Shown: one piece after another, positions 7,277-14,199 of the stretch | Layout of the letters: every line of letters begins with the position of its first letter | How positions within the stretch are numbered: the stretch's first letter is position 1 | Origin: an uncultured Streptococcus sp. | GTDB taxonomy: Bacteria > Bacillota > Bacilli > Lactobacillales > Streptococcaceae | Assembly: GCF_938036805.1 (NCBI RefSeq) | Contig: NZ_CALHWC010000133.1 | Coordinates: forward strand, 1 to 14,392 | Direction of reading: 5' to 3' | DNA length: 14,392 nt | Program-made: the position numbers and the translations under genes | Notes under the pieces: generated by a model | Told to the model about the DNA's origin: nothing | Databases searched by the model: none | What the model saw: the letters and a program-made list of their open reading frames with translations, nothing else

Positions 7277-8293
7277 CTAACGTAATTCAATATATATGTT
7301 ATGTGTCTCTGCATCTACTAACCAATAGTATGAATTATAATAACGAGCTTTTTTCATACCCACTTCTATCATTTCTCTAATTTTATTTTCTTCAGGGATA
7401 CGATTTACAAATTTAAAAGTAATGTACTTTAATCCTGACAATATGCTTCTTCTTATATAGTCTGGTATTTGTTCTAAATCTTTTACATATAACTTATTTC
7501 TATAATAGTAGTTATATGTAAGAGCTTTGCATAAGGGATATAACTCGTCATCCCATGTATGATTTAACTTTATCAAATGATCATTTAGATTTAAATAATC
7601 ATAGATAAATGAAATATCACCTTTTTTCTTTATATCCCAAGTAACATCTACATGATAATTTTCGTCATCTAATCTTACTATGTTCCATGCGTGGCCAGAG
7701 TCACCGGGATTATTCTGCAAGGCTCTTCCCAAAATTACAAAGCACTTGATTCGGCAATAGTCACAAATAAGTTTGAAGGCACATGCAATGCCCCAACATA
7801 CTGCCTTTTTACGTAATAATGGTCCCAAGACATTATATATTTCACGATTTTGAACTTCATTTTCGTTTGGACTAATTGATTCATGGTCGTAGGTAATTGT
7901 TCTAACTAAATAATCATGAATAACCAATTCTTTTTCATAATCAGTCATGCCACTCTTAATATAACGTTTTTTGAAAATCTGAAGTCCATCAAGAATTGCT
8001 TTATTGTACTTTAAAATTTCCTTCTCAGAGTAAATGAAGTTATTAATAAAGACATAACCTGTTGGGGTCTTGATAAATTCAATCTTTGAAATATCAACAA
8101 AATAGAAGGATGGCGTATCATTATAAAGGCATCTAAATATATATTGTAAATCCTCTGGACTTATGATATTTGTATCAGCCTTTATATTAAATTTTTGTTT
8201 ATGTTCCCGAAAGCCTCTATACATTTGTATATAAATATCTTTTTGTACTTTTGGTATCTTTTCATAGTAAAACTTTACATATTCAGGAAACAC
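7277..8293 (-). CDS. Transglutaminase-like domain protein, 338 aa
   Basis: The domain carries the papain-like transglutaminase triad. Numbered from an upstream TTG at 8299, these are Cys168 in AVCWGIACAF, His203 in SGHAWNIV and Asp218 in YHVDVTWD, in the family's order and spacing. Such domains act as cysteine proteases, amidases or crosslinkers; the substrate here is unknown. About 150 N-terminal residues are mixed helix/strand, and roughly 90 C-terminal residues are rich in Tyr and basic residues. There is no signal peptide. GGAGG directly abuts the TTG, but leaves 6 bases to a GTG at 8293, so I take GTG as the start. A terminator separates it from the TerY-C gene, so it probably has its own promoter. 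It lies 151 bp before the truncated zinc-ribbon gene. Confidence 0.82.
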   Translation of the reverse strand: MFPEYVKFYYEKIPKVQKDIYIQMYRGFREHKQKFNIKADTNIISPEDLQYIFRCLYNDTPSFYFVDISKIEFIKTPTGYVFINNFIYSEKEILKYNKAILDGLQIFKKRYIKSGMTDYEKELVIHDYLVRTITYDHESISPNENEVQNREIYNVLGPLLRKKAVCWGIACAFKLICDYCRIKCFVILGRALQNNPGDSGHAWNIVRLDDENYHVDVTWDIKKKGDISFIYDYLNLNDHLIKLNHTWDDELYPLCKALTYNYYYRNKLYVKDLEQIPDYIRRSILSGLKYITFKFVNRIPEENKIREMIEVGMKKARYYNSYYWLVDAETHNIYIELR

Positions 8294-8351
8294 ATTCAAC
8301 CTCCGAAAAAAGTAACTGTAACTTTATATAATTATCTGCTTAACGAGTATC

Positions 8352-8379
8352 ATCATAGTTATACACAAAACTGCATCAA
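8352..8379 (-). promoter_or_regulatory. Candidate promoter of the transglutaminase-like gene
   Basis: On the minus strand TTGATG (8374-8379) and TATGAT (8352-8357) lie 16 bases apart, 59 bases before the GTG start. The position fits a new transcript beginning after the terminator at 8486-8516. The hexamers are good but not perfect, and AT-rich DNA gives chance matches. Confidence 0.45.
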
Positions 8380-8444
8380 GATTCCAACAGTTGCTTTAGT
8401 AATACTTCCCAAGATTTAAAAACAAAAGGATTAAATATAAGGCA

Positions 8445-8488
8445 CCCTTTACAGTAAAGGCAAAGTTTTTACCATTACTGTAAAAGGG
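8445..8488. terminator. Second hairpin sharing bases with the operon terminator
   Basis: CCCTTTACAGTAA (8445-8457) pairs with TTACTGTAAAAGGG (8475-8488) with one bulged A, around a 17-base loop. Its right arm uses G8486-G8488, which are also the outer pairs of the hairpin at 8486-8516, so both cannot form fully at once. On the minus strand TGCCTTATATTT follows, a weak U tract. It may be a backup terminator or half of a switchable pair. The rest of 8300-8605 holds the 8352-8379 promoter candidate and AT-rich DNA with no other recognised feature. Confidence 0.55.
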
Positions 8489-8516
8489 GTCTAGCAACCG
8501 TAGGTCGCTAGACCCC
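8486..8516 (-). terminator. Terminator of the TerY-P-like operon
   Basis: On the minus strand GGGGTCTAGC pairs perfectly with GCTAGACCCC (10 bp, 11-base loop) and TTTT follows. It lies about 90 bases after the stop of the TerY-C gene at 8606. The stem is very stable but the U tract is short and runs into the hairpin at 8445-8488. Confidence 0.7.
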
Positions 8517-8605
8517 TAATATTTAGCTCAAAACATGTCTAGGATATTAACAGAATTACAGAAATTATCTTTTAAAACCATTTGAATAAGTATTATTATA
8601 AACAA

Positions 8606-8959
8606 TTAAAACTCATTACCATCAACTGAGAACTGCTCTACTTGAACCATAGTATCACAACTATTATTACACCACGGACAAGTCAATAAAGTATCTTTAG
8701 TATCCCAGCATACAATCTTATTACAATTGCCACATTGATAAAAACTATGAGCTCCACAATACGGGCAACCAGGGAAATCTTCTGTTGCAATTAAACTTCC
8801 TGAGATTGATTGTAACTCATACCCTTCCCTCTTTGCTAACTTATCGTTAAGTTTAAAAGCCCATGTTCTATACCAATCACCATCCCTCATTTTTTGAATT
8901 CGAACTCCGAATGTGTTTCTTGATAAGCCACACTTCATAACCAAAACACTAGCTTCCAT
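8606..8959 (-). CDS. Free-standing TerY-C metal-binding domain protein, 117 aa
   Basis: The protein matches the TerY-C domain that normally forms the C-terminus of TerY VWA proteins: CGLSRNTFGVRI near the start, DWYRTWAFKL (28-37), AKREGYE (42-48), then PGCPYCG (63-69), CGNC (76-79) and CPWCNNSC (94-101). Eight cysteines (65, 68, 76, 79, 84, 94, 97, 101) can form two zinc sites. Here it is encoded alone rather than fused to the VWA protein at 10392-11189. It follows the PP2C gene by 67 bp and is the last gene before the terminator at 8486-8516. AAAGGA lies about 11 bases before the ATG, a slightly long spacing. The likely role is to recruit the phosphosignalling partners to the VWA scaffold (inference). 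Confidence 0.85.
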   Translation of the reverse strand: MEASVLVMKCGLSRNTFGVRIQKMRDGDWYRTWAFKLNDKLAKREGYELQSISGSLIATEDFPGCPYCGAHSFYQCGNCNKIVCWDTKDTLLTCPWCNNSCDTMVQVEQFSVDGNEF

Positions 8960-9026
8960 ATTAATTTCAGTCCTTTATCATGCAAATTAAAGTACGAGTA
9001 AACTAAAAACTGTTATAGAAACATCG

Positions 9027-10373
9027 TTACTGTTCTGAATCTCTAAGTTCAGCTAGTTGTACTTCTATAGTTTCTTTTTTCTTCTCATACACTATTTTTT
9101 TCTCCAAAAAATCATGATATTCTTTTTCTACCGGAGCTAAATTTCCACGTGCTAAATCAAGATTTTGCTTTGCTTGTTCAACTTCTATTTTTAATTCAGT
9201 AATTTTATTTTTCAAAGTCTCAACACGTTTTCCTGATAAGATTACCTCTAGAATCCTAACAAATACTTTGGCTTTTTCAGATCCTTCTGCTTCATCCTGA
9301 TTAAATTGTTGAAAATCTGAAGTATAAGAATCGTACTTTTCTACAGCTTTAGAATAATCTTCTTCAGATTTTCTTACTGTTTCTGCAGCTTTTTCATAGT
9401 CAGATTTTAAAGCATCCAACTTACCCATAGCATTCATTGATTTTAAACGATCATTTATTTCTTTTAATGTACTTTCCTTACGAATAATCTCATTATCTCG
9501 TTGGAAAGTAGATATAAACTCTTTTACTTTATCAATATCTACGATGCCACAAATTGTCACATCATCACCACTACCTTGTCGACTAAATTCTGGTAATTCT
9601 TCATCCAGATGTTTATTTAATCCTGCCACTCCATTTTCACTTGCGTAGACGAGTAAATCACGATAAAAGGAATCCATAAGTTCCATGGTGAAAAACGAAT
9701 CTTCAACTCCATCACTACCCATCAAACAAGCAATTACTGGATTCTTAGAAAGGTCAATTACATGATATCTAAATTTCTGAATAACATCCTGGTCGCAAAG
9801 TGATGTTGTGACATTTGCAAAACAATCTTCGTCCCAAGGAATAGGCTGAGATGTGCTTCCATCAGCATTAAAAACAACGCATCTCCCATCACCTTGTTGT
9901 ATTAAGAGAAGATAAGATTCAGTCAGTAAACCTGCAATAAGAGTCGTACCATAGATATGCTCAAGTCTCTCTCCTCTATCATATCTATCAATGTACCTTT
10001 TACATCCTGATTTCTCTTCATCCGACAAAGGGTTCTCTTCTAATTCTTCATTAACTGCTGTGGTCCATTTGGCTACAATGCTTGTTATTAGTTGACGAAT
10101 AAGGGAATCTTGATATTTACCTAGAGAAATAAGCCTTTTCTCCCATGAATTCTCAATAATGTCAGTGCTGAACAGCTTCATTTCAGAGATAGCAATCTCA
10201 CATGCAAATTTTGAACCGAGTTGACTCCTTGGACAATTTGTATCACCATGTCCGTCTGCTACTGCAAAGATTTTACAAGATTCTGACTCAAAAACCTGAC
10301 CATGGTCCTCACAAGGAATATCATGTCTTATATGATCAGAACCCTGAGTCAAGGCACGCACTAGTTCATACAT
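9027..10373 (-). CDS. PP2C-type protein phosphatase with C-terminal coiled coil, 448 aa
   Basis: Residues 1-280 are a PP2C catalytic domain, which removes phosphate from Ser/Thr using two metal ions. Metal ligands are visible: Glu22/Asp23 (CEDHG), Asp40 in ADGHGD, Asp221 in MGSDGVEDS and Asp270/Asp271 in GSGDDVT. YGTT (141-144) and QQGDGR (159-164) are also typical. Residues about 285-448 are a long Glu/Lys-rich coiled coil, longer than the plain catalytic domain needs and likely for dimerisation or scaffold contact. There is no signal peptide or membrane span. It is expected to reverse the kinase at 11206-12504. GGAGG precedes the ATG by 9 bases, and the gene starts 18 bp after the VWA stop. 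No symbol is assigned; it is not the housekeeping PhpP. Confidence 0.9.
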   Translation of the reverse strand: MYELVRALTQGSDHIRHDIPCEDHGQVFESESCKIFAVADGHGDTNCPRSQLGSKFACEIAISEMKLFSTDIIENSWEKRLISLGKYQDSLIRQLITSIVAKWTTAVNEELEENPLSDEEKSGCKRYIDRYDRGERLEHIYGTTLIAGLLTESYLLLIQQGDGRCVVFNADGSTSQPIPWDEDCFANVTTSLCDQDVIQKFRYHVIDLSKNPVIACLMGSDGVEDSFFTMELMDSFYRDLLVYASENGVAGLNKHLDEELPEFSRQGSGDDVTICGIVDIDKVKEFISTFQRDNEIIRKESTLKEINDRLKSMNAMGKLDALKSDYEKAAETVRKSEEDYSKAVEKYDSYTSDFQQFNQDEAEGSEKAKVFVRILEVILSGKRVETLKNKITELKIEVEQAKQNLDLARGNLAPVEKEYHDFLEKKIVYEKKKETIEVQLAELRDSEQ

Positions 10374-10391
10374 GTCCTATACCTCCATTTA

Positions 10392-11189
10392 CTAATCCCA
10401 AGAACCATTTCCCCAAGGATCACTATCATCTACATCTTGCGCAGACCAGGAATCTGATGAATCTTGAGTGTTATTCTCTTGGCTAATTTCCGGCTCGCTT
10501 GTATCCTGAATTTCATCTCCCATGTCTTGTTTGATTTGAGAAATAACTTTATCTGTCTGATCATCCTCAGTTCTACTTTTACTACCAATCATAGTAGCCG
10601 TAACAGATACAACTCTAATTAGTTTTTTAAGAGATTCAAGATCGTCAACTTTAATAACTGCCTCCTTATTGCCAGCTATCTTTTGTAGAACTTGAATATT
10701 TGCATCGTCTCCTACTGCAATGGCAATTTTAGTAGCCACTTGGAACCACTTATTGTTACTCTTAATTTTGTTCAGTGCTGATTCATAATCATCGGTTGGT
10801 TCTCCATCACTCATAAAAATGATAACTGGAACTTTATGTCCAACTGGACTTTCTAGATACCATTCCCTTGACAGTTTCTTGTTTAATTCATTCAAAGCAC
10901 TTCCAAAATCCGTCAGCCCACCAGCCTTCAAATCATTCCAGTAAAAATCATCCATAAAAACTAGTTCATCCGTCACCCATTGAGGTCCACTTGAAAATTG
11001 GAGAACACCTATTTTCAATTCTGCAGTGGGATTTTTATTGGAGACATCTTTAAGAACCTCCATCGTCTCGTTCATTGCTGCGTTTACTGCTGCAATACGA
11101 CTGCCCTCCATGCTTCCAGATGTATCTAGTACATAAATAATGGGAAGTAGTTTGCGTGCGATTTCTTCTGTTTCACCGACTAATGGCAT
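10392..11189 (-). CDS. TerY-like VWA domain protein, 265 aa
   Basis: Residues 1-200 form a von Willebrand factor A domain with a complete MIDAS metal site: DTSGS (Asp22, Ser24, Ser26), Thr93 in GGLTDFGSAL and Asp128 in FMSDGEPTDD. The sequence follows TerY of tellurite-resistance-like loci (LLPIIYVLDTSGSM, then AIAVGDDANIQVLQKIAGN). TerY usually ends in a TerY-C zinc domain. Here that domain is absent and replaced by an acidic Ser/Trp tail (205-265) ending in DPWGNGSWD; the zinc domain is encoded separately at 8606-8959. TerY-type proteins are thought to act as scaffolds. GGAGG lies 9 bases before the ATG. The gene is 16 bp after the kinase and 18 bp before PP2C. Confidence 0.88.
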   Translation of the reverse strand: MPLVGETEEIARKLLPIIYVLDTSGSMEGSRIAAVNAAMNETMEVLKDVSNKNPTAELKIGVLQFSSGPQWVTDELVFMDDFYWNDLKAGGLTDFGSALNELNKKLSREWYLESPVGHKVPVIIFMSDGEPTDDYESALNKIKSNNKWFQVATKIAIAVGDDANIQVLQKIAGNKEAVIKVDDLESLKKLIRVVSVTATMIGSKSRTEDDQTDKVISQIKQDMGDEIQDTSEPEISQENNTQDSSDSWSAQDVDDSDPWGNGSWD

Positions 11190-11205
11190 AAGTTTATCCT
11201 CCTAT

Positions 11206-12504
11206 TTATTGAATTTCAATTTTTCCATCAAAAGCTTTAACGCTTATTCCAGCCTTAATTGGAATAACCTCACCAGGTTTCACCTGATTTGTCTTTCCAC
11301 TCGGTGTTACTCCAACTAAAGTGCTATTTGTCATATTTCTAAGCCCCAAAATATTAGGATTATCTTTCTTTGCTACAACAAGAGCAACAGGAGTAAGGGC
11401 TTCTTCTGCATTACAAACTTCTATCTGACACCTATAGATTCTTGTGTTTTTGGCAACCGTAATTGAGTAGTCTGATAGTTTTAGAGTATTTTTAACCTCA
11501 AAAAGTCTTTGACACTTATCACAATTTGTGTCTGAAGCATTTATAACGAAAATTTCATTACCACAAGATGGACATCTAACAATGTCGCTTTGGAAACGAA
11601 TAAGCACCTTCAACCAATCCAAATACTTAACCCTTCTGTTAGGATTGGTTATTGCATCATGAGAGAATGCTGTAATAAAAATATCTTTTAAATATTGAGG
11701 TAAGAAGTCCCACCTTTTCAGAACGTTGTTATGCACTCCTTTTACTGGTCGATTTGAATCATCATTTGGATCAAAAACGAAAAGTGCGTCGCTTCCGTAC
11801 AATCTCTTTTCAAGAGCAGGTGTTAAACATGGGACTGTCCAATGTTTCCCTTCAAGAGGGTGATTTGCACATAGAAGCATGAAAAGAACAACAGCAAGTG
11901 AAAACTCATCCGTATGAGTATTTGGTTTTGATTCTCCTATAACAATCTCAGGTGCCATATATTGTGGTGTCCCAATAATTCCTGTATATGTTTCATTAGG
12001 AGCAACATTATCATTATCACAAATAAGTACAGCACCAGTTTTGGGGTTGATGAAGAAGTTACCAGAATTCATGTCCTGATAGCTATAGCCAATTTTATAA
12101 AGACTACGAAACGCAGAAACTATTCTAATTCCTGCTTCTACAACAGCTTTAAACGTAGAGAAACCACCTCCACCAGAAGAAACAAGGATTTCCGTAAATT
12201 CACGGTATTCATCTGGTCTCAAATCCATAATGTATCCAAAGGAACCCTCTGTCTTTTCTGTAATCGCTTGCGGCCACAAGAACGCCTTATCAGGTGAGCC
12301 CTTTTTAACATTTTTCTCAAGATTTTCATAGAATGCATCAGGATCTGCTAATGCTCCTGGTTTGTACCATTTAAGGGCTTTCTTCTTTCCGTCATAAGTT
12401 ACTTTATACACATCACCTTGTCCTCCACCGGCTATAAAGGACTCTATTGTGATAGGAACGCCAAAATTAGTATTTATAACTTTTCCTGACTCAAAATGAT
12501 TCAT
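11206..12504 (-). CDS. TerY-P-type Ser/Thr protein kinase with zinc ribbon, 432 aa
   Basis: Residues about 15-300 are a protein kinase domain: glycine loop GGGQGDVY (26-33), Lys45 in KALKWYK, catalytic loop YQDMNSGN (Asp144, Asn149), CDNDNV (162-167) in place of DFG, and MAPEI (183-187). The altered loops (YQD for HRD, DND for DFG) keep the catalytic and metal-binding aspartates and match my memory of TerY-P kinases. A zinc ribbon follows (C311PSC, C328DKC), then a beta-rich C-terminal domain ending in a GLRNMTN...PGEVIPI segment. There is no membrane span, unlike PknB/StkP. It should phosphorylate partners encoded in the same operon and be opposed by the PP2C. GGAGG lies about 9 bases before the ATG. 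Confidence 0.9.
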   Translation of the reverse strand: MNHFESGKVINTNFGVPITIESFIAGGGQGDVYKVTYDGKKKALKWYKPGALADPDAFYENLEKNVKKGSPDKAFLWPQAITEKTEGSFGYIMDLRPDEYREFTEILVSSGGGGFSTFKAVVEAGIRIVSAFRSLYKIGYSYQDMNSGNFFINPKTGAVLICDNDNVAPNETYTGIIGTPQYMAPEIVIGESKPNTHTDEFSLAVVLFMLLCANHPLEGKHWTVPCLTPALEKRLYGSDALFVFDPNDDSNRPVKGVHNNVLKRWDFLPQYLKDIFITAFSHDAITNPNRRVKYLDWLKVLIRFQSDIVRCPSCGNEIFVINASDTNCDKCQRLFEVKNTLKLSDYSITVAKNTRIYRCQIEVCNAEEALTPVALVVAKKDNPNILGLRNMTNSTLVGVTPSGKTNQVKPGEVIPIKAGISVKAFDGKIEIQ

Positions 12505-12541
12505 TACTTTTAACCTCCGTAATAACTAAAAAGTGTATTTG

Positions 12542-13378
12542 TCATATAATGACTGTCGCTGGAACAAAATTAGTATTGGGCATTTCAAAATGAAGTATAA
12601 CATTTGCATCGTTATTCCCATACATCAATTGTACCTGCCTTGAGACATATTTCTTTAGTATATAATCACCAATCATTTTCCTTAAAGCTGCGGCTAGTGC
12701 TTCACACTCAGTATCTTTATCAAGATTCCTATAACGATGAGATTTCATATCATATATTATTGAGTGACCTACGCTCGTTTCATAAACTATGTTAGTCATA
12801 GAAACAGTATACTTAAAATCGACTTTAATGAACCTCTCAGCATTAGATGCCATCTTGGTAGCATCTACAAGAGCAGAATCAAAGATATTACATGCAAAGT
12901 CCACCATCCGTTCAAGACTTTTTCTGTTATTCTTGATTTTCCTAAAGTATATTTTCACCTCCCTGTCGTAATTATCAATTTCTTCATGAGTTTTTCGATC
13001 AGAATCCTCATGGACCTTTCTTATGTCCTCTTGCGCTTTGCGATTTAACACTAATTTTTTTTCTTCAATGGATTTGTTGTATTCTATTATTGAAACATAT
13101 TTAAATCCCCAGATAACTACACCACCAACTAGAGAAAAAAACCATGCTATTCCGAAAGCACTAAGAGATTGATTTGCAAGTCCAATAAAGATTGCTATAA
13201 AATATCCAAGAATAGCACCCCTCACTAGATAGTCTCCTACTGGTGGGATACTCTTTTTATAAAGCATTTTAATTTCACGCTCTAGTTGATCATGGATCTC
13301 TCTCTCTTTCATTGTAGCTACATCATCATTATACAACCTAAATTTTTCTTTGATAATACTATTTGTTATAGGTTCCAC
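12542..13378 (-). CDS. Two-TM membrane protein with coiled coil, 278 aa, unknown family
   Basis: The first 45 residues are charged and helical. Two hydrophobic segments follow (about 51-69 and 71-95), then a charged coiled coil (about 98-155, many Lys/Glu/Asp) and a C-terminal alpha/beta domain of about 120 residues. The short inter-TM turn puts both large parts on the same side, most likely the cytoplasm, where they could meet the kinase. The start is GTG at 13378, with GGGAGAG about 8 bases upstream. It lies 19 bp after the second WXG100-like gene and 37 bp before the kinase. I do not recognise the family; a membrane anchor or sensor for the triad is an inference. Confidence 0.8.
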   Translation of the reverse strand: MEPITNSIIKEKFRLYNDDVATMKEREIHDQLEREIKMLYKKSIPPVGDYLVRGAILGYFIAIFIGLANQSLSAFGIAWFFSLVGGVVIWGFKYVSIIEYNKSIEEKKLVLNRKAQEDIRKVHEDSDRKTHEEIDNYDREVKIYFRKIKNNRKSLERMVDFACNIFDSALVDATKMASNAERFIKVDFKYTVSMTNIVYETSVGHSIIYDMKSHRYRNLDKDTECEALAAALRKMIGDYILKKYVSRQVQLMYGNNDANVILHFEMPNTNFVPATVII

Positions 13379-13397
13379 TATATTTCTCTCCCAATTT

Positions 13398-13673
13398 CTA
13401 TAATGAACTACAAATAGACTCTATCTTAGTCGCTAATGTGTTTAACCTACTACAGAGTTGTTCCACAGCTTCACTCCCTTGCGATTGAGATACTGCTATT
13501 TGTTCTACAATATCCATTATTTGACCAGAAAAATCTCCTAAGTTATCTAAACCTGATATTGAACTTCTCAATGTATTGCTACATATTTCCAAATTATTAT
13601 TGCTGTTTTTTAAATCAGATGCTAACTTTTTCAATGTCTCAGCACCCATTTTGGTTGCCTCTATCCTTGCCAT
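13398..13673 (-). CDS. WXG100/ESAT-6-like small helical protein 2, 91 aa
   Basis: The length (91 aa) and layout fit WXG100 proteins: helix 1 (about 10-42), a short turn with LGDFSG (45-50), helix 2 (about 51-88). The central Trp-X-Gly is not present as such, and there is no signal peptide or transmembrane segment. The sequence is rich in Ser, Asn and Leu. AGGAGG lies 7 bases before the ATG, and the gene starts 18 bp after the other small protein. WXG100 proteins usually pair as helical hairpins and are often exported by type VII secretion. Here they could be exported or act as a cytoplasmic partner of the kinase module. The family call rests on size, fold and pairing, not on a recognised motif. 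Confidence 0.6.
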   Translation of the reverse strand: MARIEATKMGAETLKKLASDLKNSNNNLEICSNTLRSSISGLDNLGDFSGQIMDIVEQIAVSQSQGSEAVEQLCSRLNTLATKIESICSSL

Positions 13674-13691
13674 ATAAACCCTCCTGTACTG

Positions 13692-13955
13692 TCAAAGTAT
13701 ATTTTGAGATTCTTCAATCTCTTCGATTTTTCTCAAAATTTTTCCATGTAGTATCTGCGCTTCAATAACACTAGCTGTTATTCCCTTAATGCATTCTTGA
13801 AGCTGATCGGCTGCCTTTTCACTATACTGATCACTACCCATATTATCAATACAGTCAAATATAGCATTATTCATAACCTTGATGTTATCTTGAACATCTT
13901 CAATATAAATTTGTAATGCTTGTGCTGCATTCTGCAATTCATTTGTATCTAACAT
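13692..13955 (-). CDS. WXG100/ESAT-6-like small helical protein 1, 87 aa
   Basis: There are two predicted helices (about 5-36 and 45-84) with a turn at NMGSDQYSE (38-46), close to where WXG100 proteins carry Trp-X-Gly; the tryptophan is missing. There is no signal peptide or membrane span. AGGAGG precedes the ATG by 9 bases. It follows the stop of the interrupted ParB-like gene by 25 bp, so that gene was probably first in the operon. It is similar in size and layout to the next gene, and the two may form a heterodimer. Confidence 0.65.
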   Translation of the reverse strand: MLDTNELQNAAQALQIYIEDVQDNIKVMNNAIFDCIDNMGSDQYSEKAADQLQECIKGITASVIEAQILHGKILRKIEEIEESQNIL

Positions 13956-13980
13956 TAAATTAAGCCTCCTCCACCTTTTG

Positions 13981-14143
13981 TTATTGAGTAATCTTAGTTA
14001 TAATAACAGGAATATCGAGTTCCAATTCTTGAGCTATACGCACTCTATGACGACCATCTCCTGCGAAAATATACTTATCGCCATATTGATAGACTCTAAC
14101 CGCCCTATCCAAAGAAAAATATTGCTCAACACAAGCTGTTAAA
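13981..14143 (-). pseudogene. C-terminal remnant of a ParB/sulfiredoxin-like domain protein, cut by the IS
   Basis: About 54 codons remain, reading from LTACVEQYFSLDRAVRV to the TAA at 13981. The piece AGDGRHRVRIAQELELDIPVI has the GxxRHR-helix-strand pattern of ParB/Srx-fold proteins, in which the Arg-His-Arg segment binds nucleotide or phosphate. The reading frame runs into the IS end at 14144 and meets a stop at about 14206 with no usable start, so the gene is broken. ParB-like domains occur as nucleases, CTPases or toxin-associated domains. Its place 25 bp before the WXG100-like pair suggests it was part of the system. Confidence 0.65.
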
Positions 14144-14150
14144 TGAGCTG

Positions 14151-14191
14151 CACCCCAAAAGTTAGACAGAAAAAATCTAACATTTGGGGTG
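14151..14191 (+). repeat. Fold-back hairpin at the IS left end, before orfA
   Basis: CACCCCAAAAGTTAGA (14151-14166) pairs with TCTAACATTTGGGGTG (14176-14191), 15 of 16 bases, with a 9-base loop. The right arm contains GGGG just 9 bases before the orfA ATG, the only purine-rich stretch close enough to serve as ribosome binding site. A transcript entering from outside would hide it. This is a known way in which IS elements avoid activation by read-through. Confidence 0.65.
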
Positions 14192-14199
14192 TTATTTTT

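Larger units (their letters stand above)
8606..13955 (-). other. TerY-P-like operon with WXG100-like and membrane proteins
   Basis: Seven genes on one strand are separated by 16 to 67 bases: two WXG100-like proteins, a two-TM protein, kinase, VWA, PP2C and TerY-C. The kinase/VWA/PP2C set is the published TerY-P triad, proposed to process nucleic acids or stress signals through phosphorylation. No internal terminator is seen; one lies at 8486-8516. The operon start is lost because an IS element interrupts the ParB-like gene that reads into it (13981-14143). Confidence 0.75.

Noticed and set aside
8486..8516. Hairpin considered as an integron attC or a transposon end
   Set aside because: The core GTT/AAC boxes and flanking repeats are missing. 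Its position after the last operon gene and the following TTTT fit a terminator.
11206..12504. Housekeeping PknB/StkP kinase with PhpP phosphatase
   Set aside because: There are no PASTA repeats and no membrane span, and the catalytic loops differ (YQD, DND). The VWA and TerY-C neighbours point to the TerY-P type.
12764..13048. Plus-strand frames opposite the two-TM protein gene
   Set aside because: They overlap a minus-strand gene with coherent TM and coiled-coil structure and show no start signals.
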